DNA from: Streptomyces achromogenes
GTDB taxonomy: Bacteria; Actinomycetota; Actinomycetes; Streptomycetales; Streptomycetaceae
Assembly (NCBI RefSeq): GCF_030816715.1
Contig: NZ_JAUSYH010000001.1
Coordinates: 8,618,001-8,682,000 of the forward strand
DNA length: 64,000 nucleotides
Reading direction: 5' to 3'
Shown here in pieces: positions 1-7,930 of this stretch. The notes under the pieces were generated by a model that saw nothing but the letters and a program-made list of their open reading frames with translations, was not told the origin of the DNA and searched no databases. Each line of letters opens with the position of its first letter. Position 1 is the first letter of the stretch. A program made the translations under genes and the position numbers.

Positions 1-14
1 TGTATTTTGGATTC

Positions 15-806
15 ATGAGGCCTTCTGAGGCTGCGGCCCCCGCGTTCTTGCGGCTGGCCGCCCACCCGCTGCGGTGGAAGCTGCTGGCCGAACTGGCCGC
101 GAGCGACTACCGGGTCCGCGAGCTGGTGCAACGGGTCGGCCAGCCGCAGAACCTGGTCTCCTACCATCTGCGGCTGCTGCGCGGCGCAGGGCTCGTCACC
201 GCCCGCCGCAGCAGTTTCGACGCCCGCGACAGCTACTACCACCTGGACCTGGAGCGATGTGCCCATGGGCTCGCCGACGCCGGTGGCGCCCTGCACCCGG
301 CGCTGCGTCTCGCCCCCGTCCCGTCACCGCTGCCGCGCTCCCCGACGCGTACGGCGAGACGGCCCGCCGTCCTGTTCGCCTGCACCGGCAACAGCGCCCG
401 CTCACCGATCGCCGAGGCGCTGCTGCGCCACCGCACCGACGGTCAGGTCGACGTGACCAGCGCCGGCAGCCACCCCAGACCCGGTATCCATGGCGACGCC
501 GTACAGGTTCTGCGCGAGCAGCACGGCGTCGACATCTCGGGGCAGCGTCCACGCCACCTGGAGACGCTGCTCGGCCGCCGGTTCGACTACGTGATCAGCC
601 TGTGCGACAAGGTCCGAGAGGTCTGCCCCGAGTTCGGCGCAGGCCGGTCGGGGCTGGTCCACTGGAGCATCCCCGACCCCACGGCGACCACCGGGTCCGG
701 CCCCGCCGGCCACCCCGCATTCGTCCGCACGGCGGCAGAGATCGACACCCGCATCCGCTACCTGGTGCCTCTGCTCGTCGCCACGCCACAGGAGGTGAAG
801 CAGTGA
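15..806 (+). CDS. ArsR-type regulator fused to low-molecular-weight phosphatase-type arsenate reductase
   Basis: A 263-residue two-domain protein. Residues about 8-90 form an ArsR-like winged helix (HPLRWKLLAEL, then the recognition-helix region QNLVSYHLRLLRGAGLV). Residues about 115-255 are an ArsC/LMW-PTPase domain with the phosphate loop CTGNSARS (C-x5-R-S) and a late Asp in IPDPTA matching the general-acid loop. The family reduces arsenate to arsenite; the fusion would join the arsenic-responsive repressor to the enzyme it would normally control. The ArsR part shows no obvious CxC arsenite site, so how it senses is unclear. It overlaps the next gene by a GTGA junction. The start lies only 14 bases from the window edge, so its promoter is not visible. 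Confidence 0.88.
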   Translation: MRPSEAAAPAFLRLAAHPLRWKLLAELAASDYRVRELVQRVGQPQNLVSYHLRLLRGAGLVTARRSSFDARDSYYHLDLERCAHGLADAGGALHPALRLAPVPSPLPRSPTRTARRPAVLFACTGNSARSPIAEALLRHRTDGQVDVTSAGSHPRPGIHGDAVQVLREQHGVDISGQRPRHLETLLGRRFDYVISLCDKVREVCPEFGAGRSGLVHWSIPDPTATTGSGPAGHPAFVRTAAEIDTRIRYLVPLLVATPQEVKQ

Positions 807-1072
807 ACACACCCAGTCCGTTCGCCGGTGTCCGCTACCTCGTCGACGACGTCCAGGAAGCCATCGACTTCTACACCGGCCATCTCGGCTTCACCCTCCG
901 CAGTCACCCCGCCCCCGCCTTCGCCGACGTGACGCGCGGGCCGCTGCGGCTGCTGCTGTCCGGCCCGGCCAGCTCCGGCGCCCGCGTCACCCCCGGCGGT
1001 CTCGGCGCCGGGGGCAACCGCATCCACCCGATCGGCACCGGTGCAAACACGTGGTCACTCAGCTGTTCGTGA
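803..1072 (+). pseudogene. VOC (glyoxalase-fold) protein, truncated after the first module
   Basis: The GTG start overlaps the arsR-arsC stop (GTGA). The first about 80 residues read as a normal VOC protein (VRYLVDDVQEAIDFYTGHLGF, then a core ending GAGGNRIH). At the point where the second beta-alpha-beta-beta-beta module should begin, the frame continues as unrelated sequence and stops, giving 89 residues against about 120-130 in the family. The missing half is not seen in the other frames downstream, so a deletion or recombination is more likely than a simple frameshift. It may once have been an arsenic-linked dioxygenase-like VOC protein of the ars operon, but that is inference. Confidence 0.6.
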
Positions 1073-1528
1073 AGCATCTGCCGGGTTCCGGCGTCGTCCG
1101 TCACCCGCAGCCGGGGGCCCCGACCTCGACATCCCGCCGGCCGAGGAACTCCAGCCTCCTCGAGGACCTGGAAGACATGCGGCCCTGACGCCCACCCGTC
1201 GTCTTCCGCGTCCACTGTCTTGTGCGCGGGAACCGTGAGTCCCTCGTGCTCGGCATCGGTGGGCTCCGGGCCCGGCCGGAGCCCGACGGCGTGAAAGCGC
1301 AGGGAAACCTGTTTGATCGGGTGCGGTGACGATGTGGCGTCGTGATCGTTGGCGATAGGTGATCACGCGACTCAGGCGGGCCTCGTCCCCGACCTACTCT
1401 CCGTCCGGCACTGCCGCCCAAGTAGAGGGATCTCATACGCCGTTGTGCGATCCCGCCCGCCGAACGGCGCTGCGCGAACTCGGCGGGGTCCGTTGTCTGT
1501 GCGCCCGTTGCCCGGCTGGAGCCTCCCT
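1073..1528. other. Gap of about 450 bases after the truncated VOC gene
   Basis: No convincing gene on either strand. Several short ORFs run through it, but their composition is that of shadow frames. It probably contains the breakpoint that removed the VOC C-terminus, and the promoter of the flavin monooxygenase. An in-frame GTG at 1499 could extend that gene upstream. Confidence 0.4.
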
Positions 1529-3088
1529 GTGATTCCGACGCAGGGGGCGCGGCCTGTCAGGGACGTGCGGGCCGTGGTCGTGGGAGCGGGCATCTCCGGG
1601 ATCGGGGCCGCCGTACGGCTTCGCGAGGCAGGGTTTGACGACGTCCTCGTTCTGGAGAAGGCGACACAACTCGGCGGCACCTGGCGCGACAACACCTACC
1701 CGGGCTGCGCCTGCGACGTGCCCTCGACTCTCTACAGCTACTCCTTCACCCCGAACGCGGGGTGGAGCAGGGTCTTCGCCGGGCAGCGGGAGATTCTCGC
1801 CTATCTGCGGGAGACGGCCGAGCGGTACCGTCTCGGCGAACTGCTGCGCTGTGGCGTCCAGGTGCTGGGCGCGCGATGGGACGGTGCGGCCGGCCGCTGG
1901 CTGCTGGAGACCAGCGAAGGGCCCTACCGCGCGGCGGTACTGGTCCTGGCCACCGGCCCATGGCACGTCCCGCGCCGCCTGGAGGTTCCCGGGATCGAGG
2001 ACTTCGACGGTCCCGTGTTCCACTCCGCACGGTGGGACCACGGCGTCGATCTCACCGGGCGGCGGGTGACCGTGGTGGGCGGCGGTGCCTCCGCCGTCCA
2101 GATCGTCCCCGCCATCGAGTCACGGACCGCGGCCGTGAACCTCTTTCAACGCACAGCTCAGTGGGTGCTGCCCAAACCCGATCTGCCGGTACCCGCGGTA
2201 CTCAACCGGCTGGTGGACCACGTCCCCGGCGCGCGCAGCGTCCTGCGCGCCGGTCAGTACACCTTGCAGGAGGGCTTCGGTTACGCCTTCCGCCATCCGC
2301 AGGCCGCCCGCCTCCTCGAGGCCGGTGCCCGCGCACACCTACGCCTCGCGGTCCGTGACGGACAGTTACGCGGTCACCTGACACCCCCGTACCGGCTGGG
2401 CTGCAAGCGTCTGCTGACGTCGAGCACCTTCTACCGGGCCCTGTCCCAGCCGCACGTGCACCTGCATCCCACCGCCGTAAGCGCCGTACGCGGAAACAAG
2501 GTCATGGGTGCCGACGGCACCACCGTCCGCACCGACGTGATCATCGAGGCCACCGGCTTCCACGTCGGTGAGCTGCCACTGGCCACGACCCTGCACGGCG
2601 CGCACGGTCAGACGCTCCACGAGGCGTGGGGCGGTGCACCGCAGGCGTACCTGGGCACCACCGTGAGCGGTTTTCCCAACCTCTTCCTGCTGCTGGGCCC
2701 CAACCTGCTCGGAGGCTCCACCTCCGCGATCACGGTTCTCGAAGCCCAGCTGACCTACCTCATCGCCGCGTTGGCCCACCTCGACCAAGGCGGTCGCCGC
2801 GTCCTGCACGTCCGGCCGGCCGCACAGGCCGCGCACAACAGCGCCGTTCAGGAGGCGCTCGCCGGCACGGTCTACAACACGGGCGGCTGCGACAGCTACT
2901 ACTTCACGGCCACCGGGCAGAACACCTTCGCCTGGCCGTGGTCCACCGGACGCCTCGTGCGCCGCCTGCGCCGCTTCGACGCCGACGCCTACACCTCCGA
3001 CACACCGGCCGCTCCCCTTCACCTCCCCGCTCAGACGAGACCGCAGTCCGGTGACCGCACGGCAGCCACGAACACAGAGCAGCCATGA
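1529..3088 (+). CDS. Baeyer-Villiger-type flavin-containing monooxygenase
   Basis: About 519 residues from GTG 1529, which has GGAG 9 bases upstream; GTG 1499 is an alternative and the open frame reaches back to 1349. An N-terminal FAD Rossmann motif (VVVGAGISGIG) is followed by GGTWRDNTYPGCACD, typical of BVMOs, then by the type I fingerprint F-x-G-x3-H-x3-W-D (FDGPVFHSARWD) and a second, NADPH-binding Rossmann motif (VVGGGASAVQ). The family uses NADPH and O2 to insert oxygen into ketones or oxidise heteroatoms; the substrate cannot be read from sequence. It follows the ars genes but is longer than, and unlike, the small ArsO-type proteins, so an arsenic role is not assumed. A TTA codon at 2366 suggests dependence on the bldA leucyl-tRNA. 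Confidence 0.85.
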   Translation: MIPTQGARPVRDVRAVVVGAGISGIGAAVRLREAGFDDVLVLEKATQLGGTWRDNTYPGCACDVPSTLYSYSFTPNAGWSRVFAGQREILAYLRETAERYRLGELLRCGVQVLGARWDGAAGRWLLETSEGPYRAAVLVLATGPWHVPRRLEVPGIEDFDGPVFHSARWDHGVDLTGRRVTVVGGGASAVQIVPAIESRTAAVNLFQRTAQWVLPKPDLPVPAVLNRLVDHVPGARSVLRAGQYTLQEGFGYAFRHPQAARLLEAGARAHLRLAVRDGQLRGHLTPPYRLGCKRLLTSSTFYRALSQPHVHLHPTAVSAVRGNKVMGADGTTVRTDVIIEATGFHVGELPLATTLHGAHGQTLHEAWGGAPQAYLGTTVSGFPNLFLLLGPNLLGGSTSAITVLEAQLTYLIAALAHLDQGGRRVLHVRPAAQAAHNSAVQEALAGTVYNTGGCDSYYFTATGQNTFAWPWSTGRLVRRLRRFDADAYTSDTPAAPLHLPAQTRPQSGDRTAATNTEQP

Positions 3089-3298
3089 CGTGGACAGGGG
3101 GGATCGGGTCAGCCGGTCGCGCGCCGGCGGGGGAGAGAACGGGGCGGGCGTGCGGCGCACTGCCCAGCACTCCATCCGGCGCACCGGCCCTCCGTTCGCG
3201 GGCGTCGAAGTCGACGGCGAGGCAACGCTCCGTGGCCGTATGCCGTCTGGTCAACCGAGATGGCGCCGAGTCGGTGCGCATCAGGAACGGAGCGAATC

Positions 3299-4213
3299 GT
3301 GTTGATCGGCTTGGTGACGGCCGTTGCGGCGTCCGTCTGTTACGGCACGGGCTCGGTCCTGCAAGCCGTCGGGTCCCGCAGGTCCGCGCGGAGCGACGCG
3401 GCCACCACGGCCCGCACCCAGTACGGGGGACCCAGTCTGTCCTCGACCGCGAAGGCCGCGATGACCTGGGAGTTCATCGTCGGTACGGTCCTGGACTTCG
3501 TGGGCTTCGCGCTCGGCGCACTGGCTGCTCGGCTGCTGCCGCTGTTCCTCTCGCAGACCGTGATCAGCGCCAACCTGATCATCACCGCCGTGCTGAGCGT
3601 CCGGCTCCTCCAGGTCCGGCTGACTCGCGCCGAGTGGACGTCCATCGGCGTGGTCTGCGCGGCGCTCGTCCTGCTAGCGACCGCGGCGGGGGAGGAGGGC
3701 AGCGGACACGGCACCCCGATCGCCACGCACTGGTGGCTTCTGGCGATCTCGCTTGCTCTGATGGCGGGCGGCACGCTTGCGGTACGCCTCGTCGGTCCCC
3801 GCGCCGCGATCCTCGCCGGCCTGCTGTCGGGACTCGGTTTCGGCGCGCTCGGCGTGGGCGTCCGCGTCCTGAACGGCGTCGCTCCCTTCGATCCGGCCGC
3901 CATGCTGACGGATCCTGCCCTGTACGCGATCGTGACGGCCGGCGTAGGGGGGATGTACCTGCACACCGTCGCGTTGCAGATCGGTTCGGTCAACGGGGCC
4001 ACGGCGGCCCTGGTCGTCGGCGAGACCGTGCTGCCCGGCGCGATCGGCGTGCTGTGGCTCGGCGACGCCTCACGGCCTGGTCTCGCCTGGATGGCGATGC
4101 TCGGGTTCGTCCTTGCGGTGGCAGGCGCGGTCGCGGTCGCATGGTTCGGCGGGGCTGAGGCGCAGGTGGAGGAACAGCCGCAGCAGGAGGCAGAACTGAC
4201 TCCCGCACGCTGA
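3299..4213 (+). CDS. DMT/EamA-like multi-spanning membrane protein
   Basis: About 304 residues with roughly nine or ten hydrophobic segments and small-residue-rich helices (for example GLVTAVAASVCYGTGSVLQ at the N-terminus and LAWMAMLGFVLAVAGAVAV near the end). This matches drug/metabolite or NIPA-like transporters. I chose GTG 3299 because GGAG precedes it and the first helix starts at once; an in-frame ATG at 3260 would add a charged leader of 13 residues. The C-terminal tail is acidic and Gln-rich (VEEQPQQEAE). Substrate unknown. It stands about 210 bases after the monooxygenase, in the same direction, so co-transcription is possible but unproven. Confidence 0.75.
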   Translation: MLIGLVTAVAASVCYGTGSVLQAVGSRRSARSDAATTARTQYGGPSLSSTAKAAMTWEFIVGTVLDFVGFALGALAARLLPLFLSQTVISANLIITAVLSVRLLQVRLTRAEWTSIGVVCAALVLLATAAGEEGSGHGTPIATHWWLLAISLALMAGGTLAVRLVGPRAAILAGLLSGLGFGALGVGVRVLNGVAPFDPAAMLTDPALYAIVTAGVGGMYLHTVALQIGSVNGATAALVVGETVLPGAIGVLWLGDASRPGLAWMAMLGFVLAVAGAVAVAWFGGAEAQVEEQPQQEAELTPAR

Positions 4214-4671
4214 CCACCCGACTCGGGCCGCCGGAGTGATCATCCATCGACTGATCAAGGACATCCCGACTCCGCCCGCCCGGCGTCCTCACGCACGGGG
4301 GTTCGGCCGGTTCCGCGCGACATCCGCATCCCGGACGGGCATCCCAGGCTTTCTTGTTCGCGCAGGTGACCGGGGGTGGGATCGGCCCACCGTTGCAGGG
4401 TGGCGGCGGCTGTTGTCCCAGGCCCAGGGGGCATCCGAGGCTGTGGCTGTCGCACCGGCTGAAACGGCGGACAGCCCGACAGCCTCGTGGCCCGACGGTC
4501 CGACAGCACCACCCCGCCCCGCCTGGTCCCGGGAACGCCCGTTCTCTTCGGGTCCGGAGACGGCGTGGTGTGGCGGTGCCGACCGGCACCCACCTCGATC
4601 CGAGGTGATCCGAGGTGCCGGACCGTGGGCACGTGCGACCTCGTAGCGAACGAACGAAGAGGAGCACGCAG
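4214..4671. other. Gap of about 460 bases upstream of a secreted protein gene
   Basis: No gene seen. The only local feature noted is a direct repeat ATCCGAGGTG at about 4599-4618, roughly 55 bases before the next start codon. It could belong to the promoter of the gene at 4672. The overlapping ORFs in both strands are Arg/Pro-rich shadow frames. Confidence 0.4.
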
Positions 4672-5244
4672 ATGAACGTGAAGTCCTTCAGGGGCCGCCG
4701 CGTGGCCGTGGCCGCCGGCCTCGTCCTGGCTCTCGGGTGTGGTGTGTCGGTACAGGCCTCCGCCACCGTGCCCCGGACAGTCGGCGGCAAGGGCGCCGTC
4801 GCCGCCTGCTCCCAGGACGTTCTCGGGGTCTCCGCCGTCAAGGAGCCCGCGGACAGCCAGGAGGCGAGGCACCTCCTCCTGATCGTCCAGAACGCCGGCG
4901 ACAAGAAGTGCAACCTCTACCGCCACCCGCTGGTGCGGCTCGGCGCCGACGCCCGGACCACGGTTCCCGTGATCGAGGAGAGCGACCCGGACCCGGGCGT
5001 CCCCGTGACCCTCGCTCCGGGTGAAGAGGCCTACGCCGCCCTGCTCGTCAGCGGTGGCGCCCGGGACGAGTACGAGGCGAAGAGCATCACCCTCGGCCTC
5101 CAGGGCCGTAAGATCGGCAGCACCGCGGGCCGGCCGATCGACGTCCCCATGCCCGCCCCCACGTTGTACGCGGACGACGGCCAGCTCGTCACCTACTGGA
5201 CGACTGCCTCCGGATTCGCCCTGGACTTCATCATGTCGAGGTGA
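4672..5244 (+). CDS. Secreted DUF4232-like protein
   Basis: 190 residues. ATG 4672 follows a strong AAGAGGAG ribosome site. A basic N-terminus, a hydrophobic stretch (VAVAAGLVLALGCGV) and an alanine-rich cleavage region (QASA) form a Sec signal peptide. The mature part has two cysteines about 50 residues apart (AACSQ and KKCNLY), then VTLAPGEEAYAALL, the layout of DUF4232 extracellular beta-sandwich proteins common in Streptomyces. Function unknown; exported, not lipidated, since no lipobox is present. Another small secreted protein follows 100 bases downstream. Confidence 0.75.
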   Translation: MNVKSFRGRRVAVAAGLVLALGCGVSVQASATVPRTVGGKGAVAACSQDVLGVSAVKEPADSQEARHLLLIVQNAGDKKCNLYRHPLVRLGADARTTVPVIEESDPDPGVPVTLAPGEEAYAALLVSGGARDEYEAKSITLGLQGRKIGSTAGRPIDVPMPAPTLYADDGQLVTYWTTASGFALDFIMSR

Positions 5245-5344
5245 GACCTCCCTACGGGGCTGCTCCCCCCGTCGGTCAGGGGCGTGCACGACCCGTACAC
5301 GCGTGGACAGATTCGTACGTAGTGCCGAGTTGTTGGAGGTTTTG

Positions 5345-5722
5345 ATGAAGTCCATCGTCCGGAAGATCGCCGCTTTCGCGGGGGTCGGCATGGCCGTCGT
5401 GGCCATGTCCGTGACCGGCGCATCCGCAGCGCACGCGGAGTCACCCACCCAGGGGTGCCCGTACCCATGGGTCTGCTTCTACGTGGACAACGACGCCTTG
5501 CTCGCCGGCACGCCGCTGTCGAAGTACAAGGACGTCACCAGCGGCTATCAGGCCGTCACACCCCGGCCGCACTACGGGGTCATGAACACCCGGAACGACG
5601 ACGTGGTGTATCTGCGGCTCCAGGGCGGAGGCTCCATCTGCCTTCCGCCGAATCACTCGACCGTGTTCGCCAACTCCGCGGTCGTCAACGGGATAAGGAT
5701 CTCCAGCAGCCCCACGTGCTGA
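5345..5722 (+). CDS. Small secreted protein, possibly peptidase-inhibitor I36-like
   Basis: 125 residues with a clear signal peptide (hydrophobic AAFAGVGMAVVAMSVTGASA, cleavage near AHA-ES). The mature about 93-residue domain starts with closely spaced cysteines (QGCPYPWVCFYVDND) and has two more (SICLPP and the terminal PTC), allowing two disulfides. The C-x6-C-x-Y start resembles Streptomyces metallopeptidase-inhibitor-like (I36) proteins, but similarity is weak by eye and the call is tentative. TTGGAGG lies just upstream of ATG 5345. A strong hairpin terminator follows directly after the stop. Confidence 0.7.
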   Translation: MKSIVRKIAAFAGVGMAVVAMSVTGASAAHAESPTQGCPYPWVCFYVDNDALLAGTPLSKYKDVTSGYQAVTPRPHYGVMNTRNDDVVYLRLQGGGSICLPPNHSTVFANSAVVNGIRISSSPTC

Positions 5723-5734
5723 GTCTGCAGGAAC

Positions 5735-5768
5735 GCCCGGCGGGCGCGCGTGACCGCGCCCGCCGGGC
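5735..5768 (+). terminator. Hairpin terminator after the small secreted protein
   Basis: A perfect 14-bp GC stem (left arm 5735-5748, right arm 5755-5768) with a 6-base loop starts 13 bases after the stop codon. No T-tract follows, as is usual in Streptomyces. Confidence 0.8.
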
Positions 5769-5887
5769 CACGGGCAGGGCTGCCTGAAGGTTCCCAGGGG
5801 GCACGGCCGCCGGTCCTGCCGGCGGACGGCGGGCTGTGCGCCTGTTGCGTCGTCAGTCGCTCGCCACCGCCATGCCGTGATGGACGG

Positions 5888-7186
5888 TCAGCTCATGGGG
5901 ACCCAGCCGTGGGGCTTGCGGTACCAGTAGTGCGGTAGCCCCTTGATGCCGGTGGTGCGGAACGGGCGGCCGTGGTCGTCGATGCGCGTCGTGCCGGTTC
6001 GGCCCTGTGAGGACCAGGCCAGCTCGAGGTACCAGTCGCAGGTGCAGGACTCGGTGCGTGCGGCGACCAGCAGGACCTCCGGATCCCGTAGGGACACCTG
6101 GTAGGGGAAGCCGATCGCCGGGGCCGGTCGGTCCGGGTCCTTGCCGGGCATCGAACGGGCCAGGGGGCGGGGCGCGTCGAGGTTCACGGCGAAATAGCGG
6201 GGAACGAGGATGGCGCCGCATCCTTCGTACATGGAATAGGCGGAGCCCGAGCGGTCGGCGGGGATGGTGCGGTCGACCACACGCACATGCAGTGCCTCCA
6301 GGACGACGGCGGCGGCGCCGCGTCCCTGCACCGAGATCCGCAGATTGGTGGTGCGCCCGTGCACCGCCCCCTGGGACGTGGCCCACACCGCGGCGTCGGC
6401 TGGAGTCGGCGGCGGCGGGACCTGCTCCGGCGGCTTGGCGATGACGTAGTCATGGTCGCAATCGAGCTGCCAGAGCTGGGAGTCGGCCGTCCAGGTGAGC
6501 GGGGCCGGCGGCGGAACCCTGCCCCCCTTGTTCTTCTGCGGGCTGCCGCCGCTGTGCGCGGCCGGCGCCGAGGGCTTCGGCGTGGTGCGGGCGGAGTCCG
6601 ACTGCTCATCGCGGCCGAAGGGGGGCCCGCCGGCGGATGCCGTGAGGACGGCGAACGCGACGGCGAACGCGACGGCGAGCGAGGCCGCCGGCACCGCCGA
6701 TCGCACGAACCGCCGTCGAGGACGCCCGGACTCGCCCCGCCGGTCGGCTCGTCGGGGCGAGTCCGGGCGCGGGTCGGCCGACGAGGTGGGCTCGGCTCCC
6801 TGGTCCGCCTGGTCCGCCTGGCCGTCGTGGCTCACGGATGCGGTCGCAGCGGCCGCGTCGGCGGGGTCGCTGCGCGTCGATGGCCGCCGGCCGTCGGAAA
6901 GGCGTGATCGTTGCCGTGCCGCGACTGCCAGGATCCACCGGCGGTGCAACTCAACCCGTTCCTCGGGGGAGGCTCCGCTGAGTGCGGCGAACCGCTCGAT
7001 CCTCGTGAAGTCCAGAGGAACCGCCTCTCCGGAGCAGTAGCGGTGCAGCGTGGAGGCATTCATGCCGAGACGGCGGGCCAGCGCCGCGTAGCTGCGGTCC
7101 GTGCGCTCTTTCAGACGTGTCAGCAGTAGTGCGAACTCCACCACGTCATCGTGGATTGCATCCATGTGGTCCGTACCCGCATCCAT
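5888..7186 (-). CDS. Membrane-anchored XRE-type HTH protein with an extracytoplasmic domain
   Basis: About 432 residues from ATG 7186 (an equally plausible ATG lies at 7165). Residues about 15-75 are an XRE helix-turn-helix (RSYAALARRLGMNASTLHRYCSG). A charged, Asp/Arg-rich linker is followed by one membrane segment at about residues 170-192 (AASLAVAFAVAFAVLTASAG), a Ser/Pro/Lys linker, and an outside domain of about 220 residues with Cys at LDCDHD, EGCGA and SCTCDW. The layout, cytoplasmic HTH plus exported sensor-like domain, is a recurrent Streptomyces family of unknown ligand. The open frame runs upstream to 7888, but the added part has no HTH-type or natural composition and overlaps the VOC gene opposite, so I excluded it. 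Confidence 0.75.
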   Translation of the reverse strand: MDAGTDHMDAIHDDVVEFALLLTRLKERTDRSYAALARRLGMNASTLHRYCSGEAVPLDFTRIERFAALSGASPEERVELHRRWILAVAARQRSRLSDGRRPSTRSDPADAAAATASVSHDGQADQADQGAEPTSSADPRPDSPRRADRRGESGRPRRRFVRSAVPAASLAVAFAVAFAVLTASAGGPPFGRDEQSDSARTTPKPSAPAAHSGGSPQKNKGGRVPPPAPLTWTADSQLWQLDCDHDYVIAKPPEQVPPPPTPADAAVWATSQGAVHGRTTNLRISVQGRGAAAVVLEALHVRVVDRTIPADRSGSAYSMYEGCGAILVPRYFAVNLDAPRPLARSMPGKDPDRPAPAIGFPYQVSLRDPEVLLVAARTESCTCDWYLELAWSSQGRTGTTRIDDHGRPFRTTGIKGLPHYWYRKPHGWVPMS

Positions 7187-7531
7187 CCGTCGGCCTGTGC
7201 AGTGATGCCCCGCCCCGGGACGGCATCCCAGGCGCTCCTCATGTCTGCACGTCAACAAGGCCGGGATGGTTCCAGAGTCGCGCTGCGGCGGGTGAACCGC
7301 ACCAGCCGGATGTCGACGTCGTCGGCCGACGGCCGGGGCGCGAGGGGCGCGGTACGGCGCGGTACGGGGGAGTCCACCGGGTCCGGGAGCCCGAGTTGAC
7401 CGGGTCCAGGAGCTGCGCCCGGAAGCGGGACGACCGTCGTGTCGTCCTGTGCGGTCGAAGGCCTCTCGCGTCCGAGAGCGCAGGATGTCGGAGGACGCGA
7501 CCGACAGCACGTCGACGGGCAGGAGCCGGCC
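7187..7531. other. Divergent promoter gap between the XRE protein and a VOC gene
   Basis: About 345 bases between divergent genes. No gene is evident. It contains GCGGTACG repeated at about 7350-7366. It presumably carries both promoters, but no confident -35/-10 pair stands out. Confidence 0.35.
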
Positions 7532-7882
7532 ATGATCAGTGGTGCGCACGTCATCCTCTACAGCCAGGACGCCGAGGCGGACCGGGACTTCATCCGTGAC
7601 GTCCTCGACTTGCCCGGCGTCGACGCGGGCGGCGGCTGGCTCGTCTTCAGGCTGCCCCCGGCCGAGGTGGCCGTTCACCCGACGGACGGCCCGCCCCGGC
7701 ACGGGTTCTTCCTGATGTGCGACGACCTCGACTCCCAGCTCAGCGGATTCCGCGCGCAGGGCGTCGAGATCATCGGGCCGGTCAGCGAACAGCGCTGGGG
7801 CAGACTGGCCGCGATCCGACTCCCCAGCGGCGCCGAGCTCCCGCTGTACGAACCACACCACCCCACCGCCCACAGCCGGTGA
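7532..7882 (+). CDS. VOC-family (glyoxalase/bleomycin-resistance fold) protein
   Basis: 116 residues; ATG 7532 follows GGCAGGAG. The start HVILYSQDAEADRDFIRDVL and the end GAELPLYEPHHP are typical of two-module VOC proteins: strand, helix, then beta strands carrying metal-ligand positions (His near the start, Glu near the end in LYEPHH). Homologues are often annotated as extradiol-dioxygenase-like, but substrate and catalysis cannot be assigned. It is complete, unlike the VOC remnant at 803. The open frame upstream to 7439 lacks a better ribosome site. Confidence 0.82.
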   Translation: MISGAHVILYSQDAEADRDFIRDVLDLPGVDAGGGWLVFRLPPAEVAVHPTDGPPRHGFFLMCDDLDSQLSGFRAQGVEIIGPVSEQRWGRLAAIRLPSGAELPLYEPHHPTAHSR

Positions 7883-7930
7883 CCTCACGACGCCCGGCTC
7901 GGCATCGGCCAGGACCGATCGACCGATCTG

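Noticed and set aside
3085..4158. 357-residue plus-strand frame overlapping the DMT gene
   Set aside because: The product is Arg/Gly/Asp-rich and lacks membrane helices. The overlapping frame at 3299 encodes a clear multi-span protein.
4214..4671. Short ORFs on both strands in the gap before the DUF4232 gene
   Set aside because: Arg/Pro-rich shadow composition, no ribosome sites and no domain similarity by eye.
7187..7888. Upstream extension of the XRE membrane protein to 666 residues
   Set aside because: The added 234 residues have no natural composition and overlap a well-supported VOC gene on the other strand.
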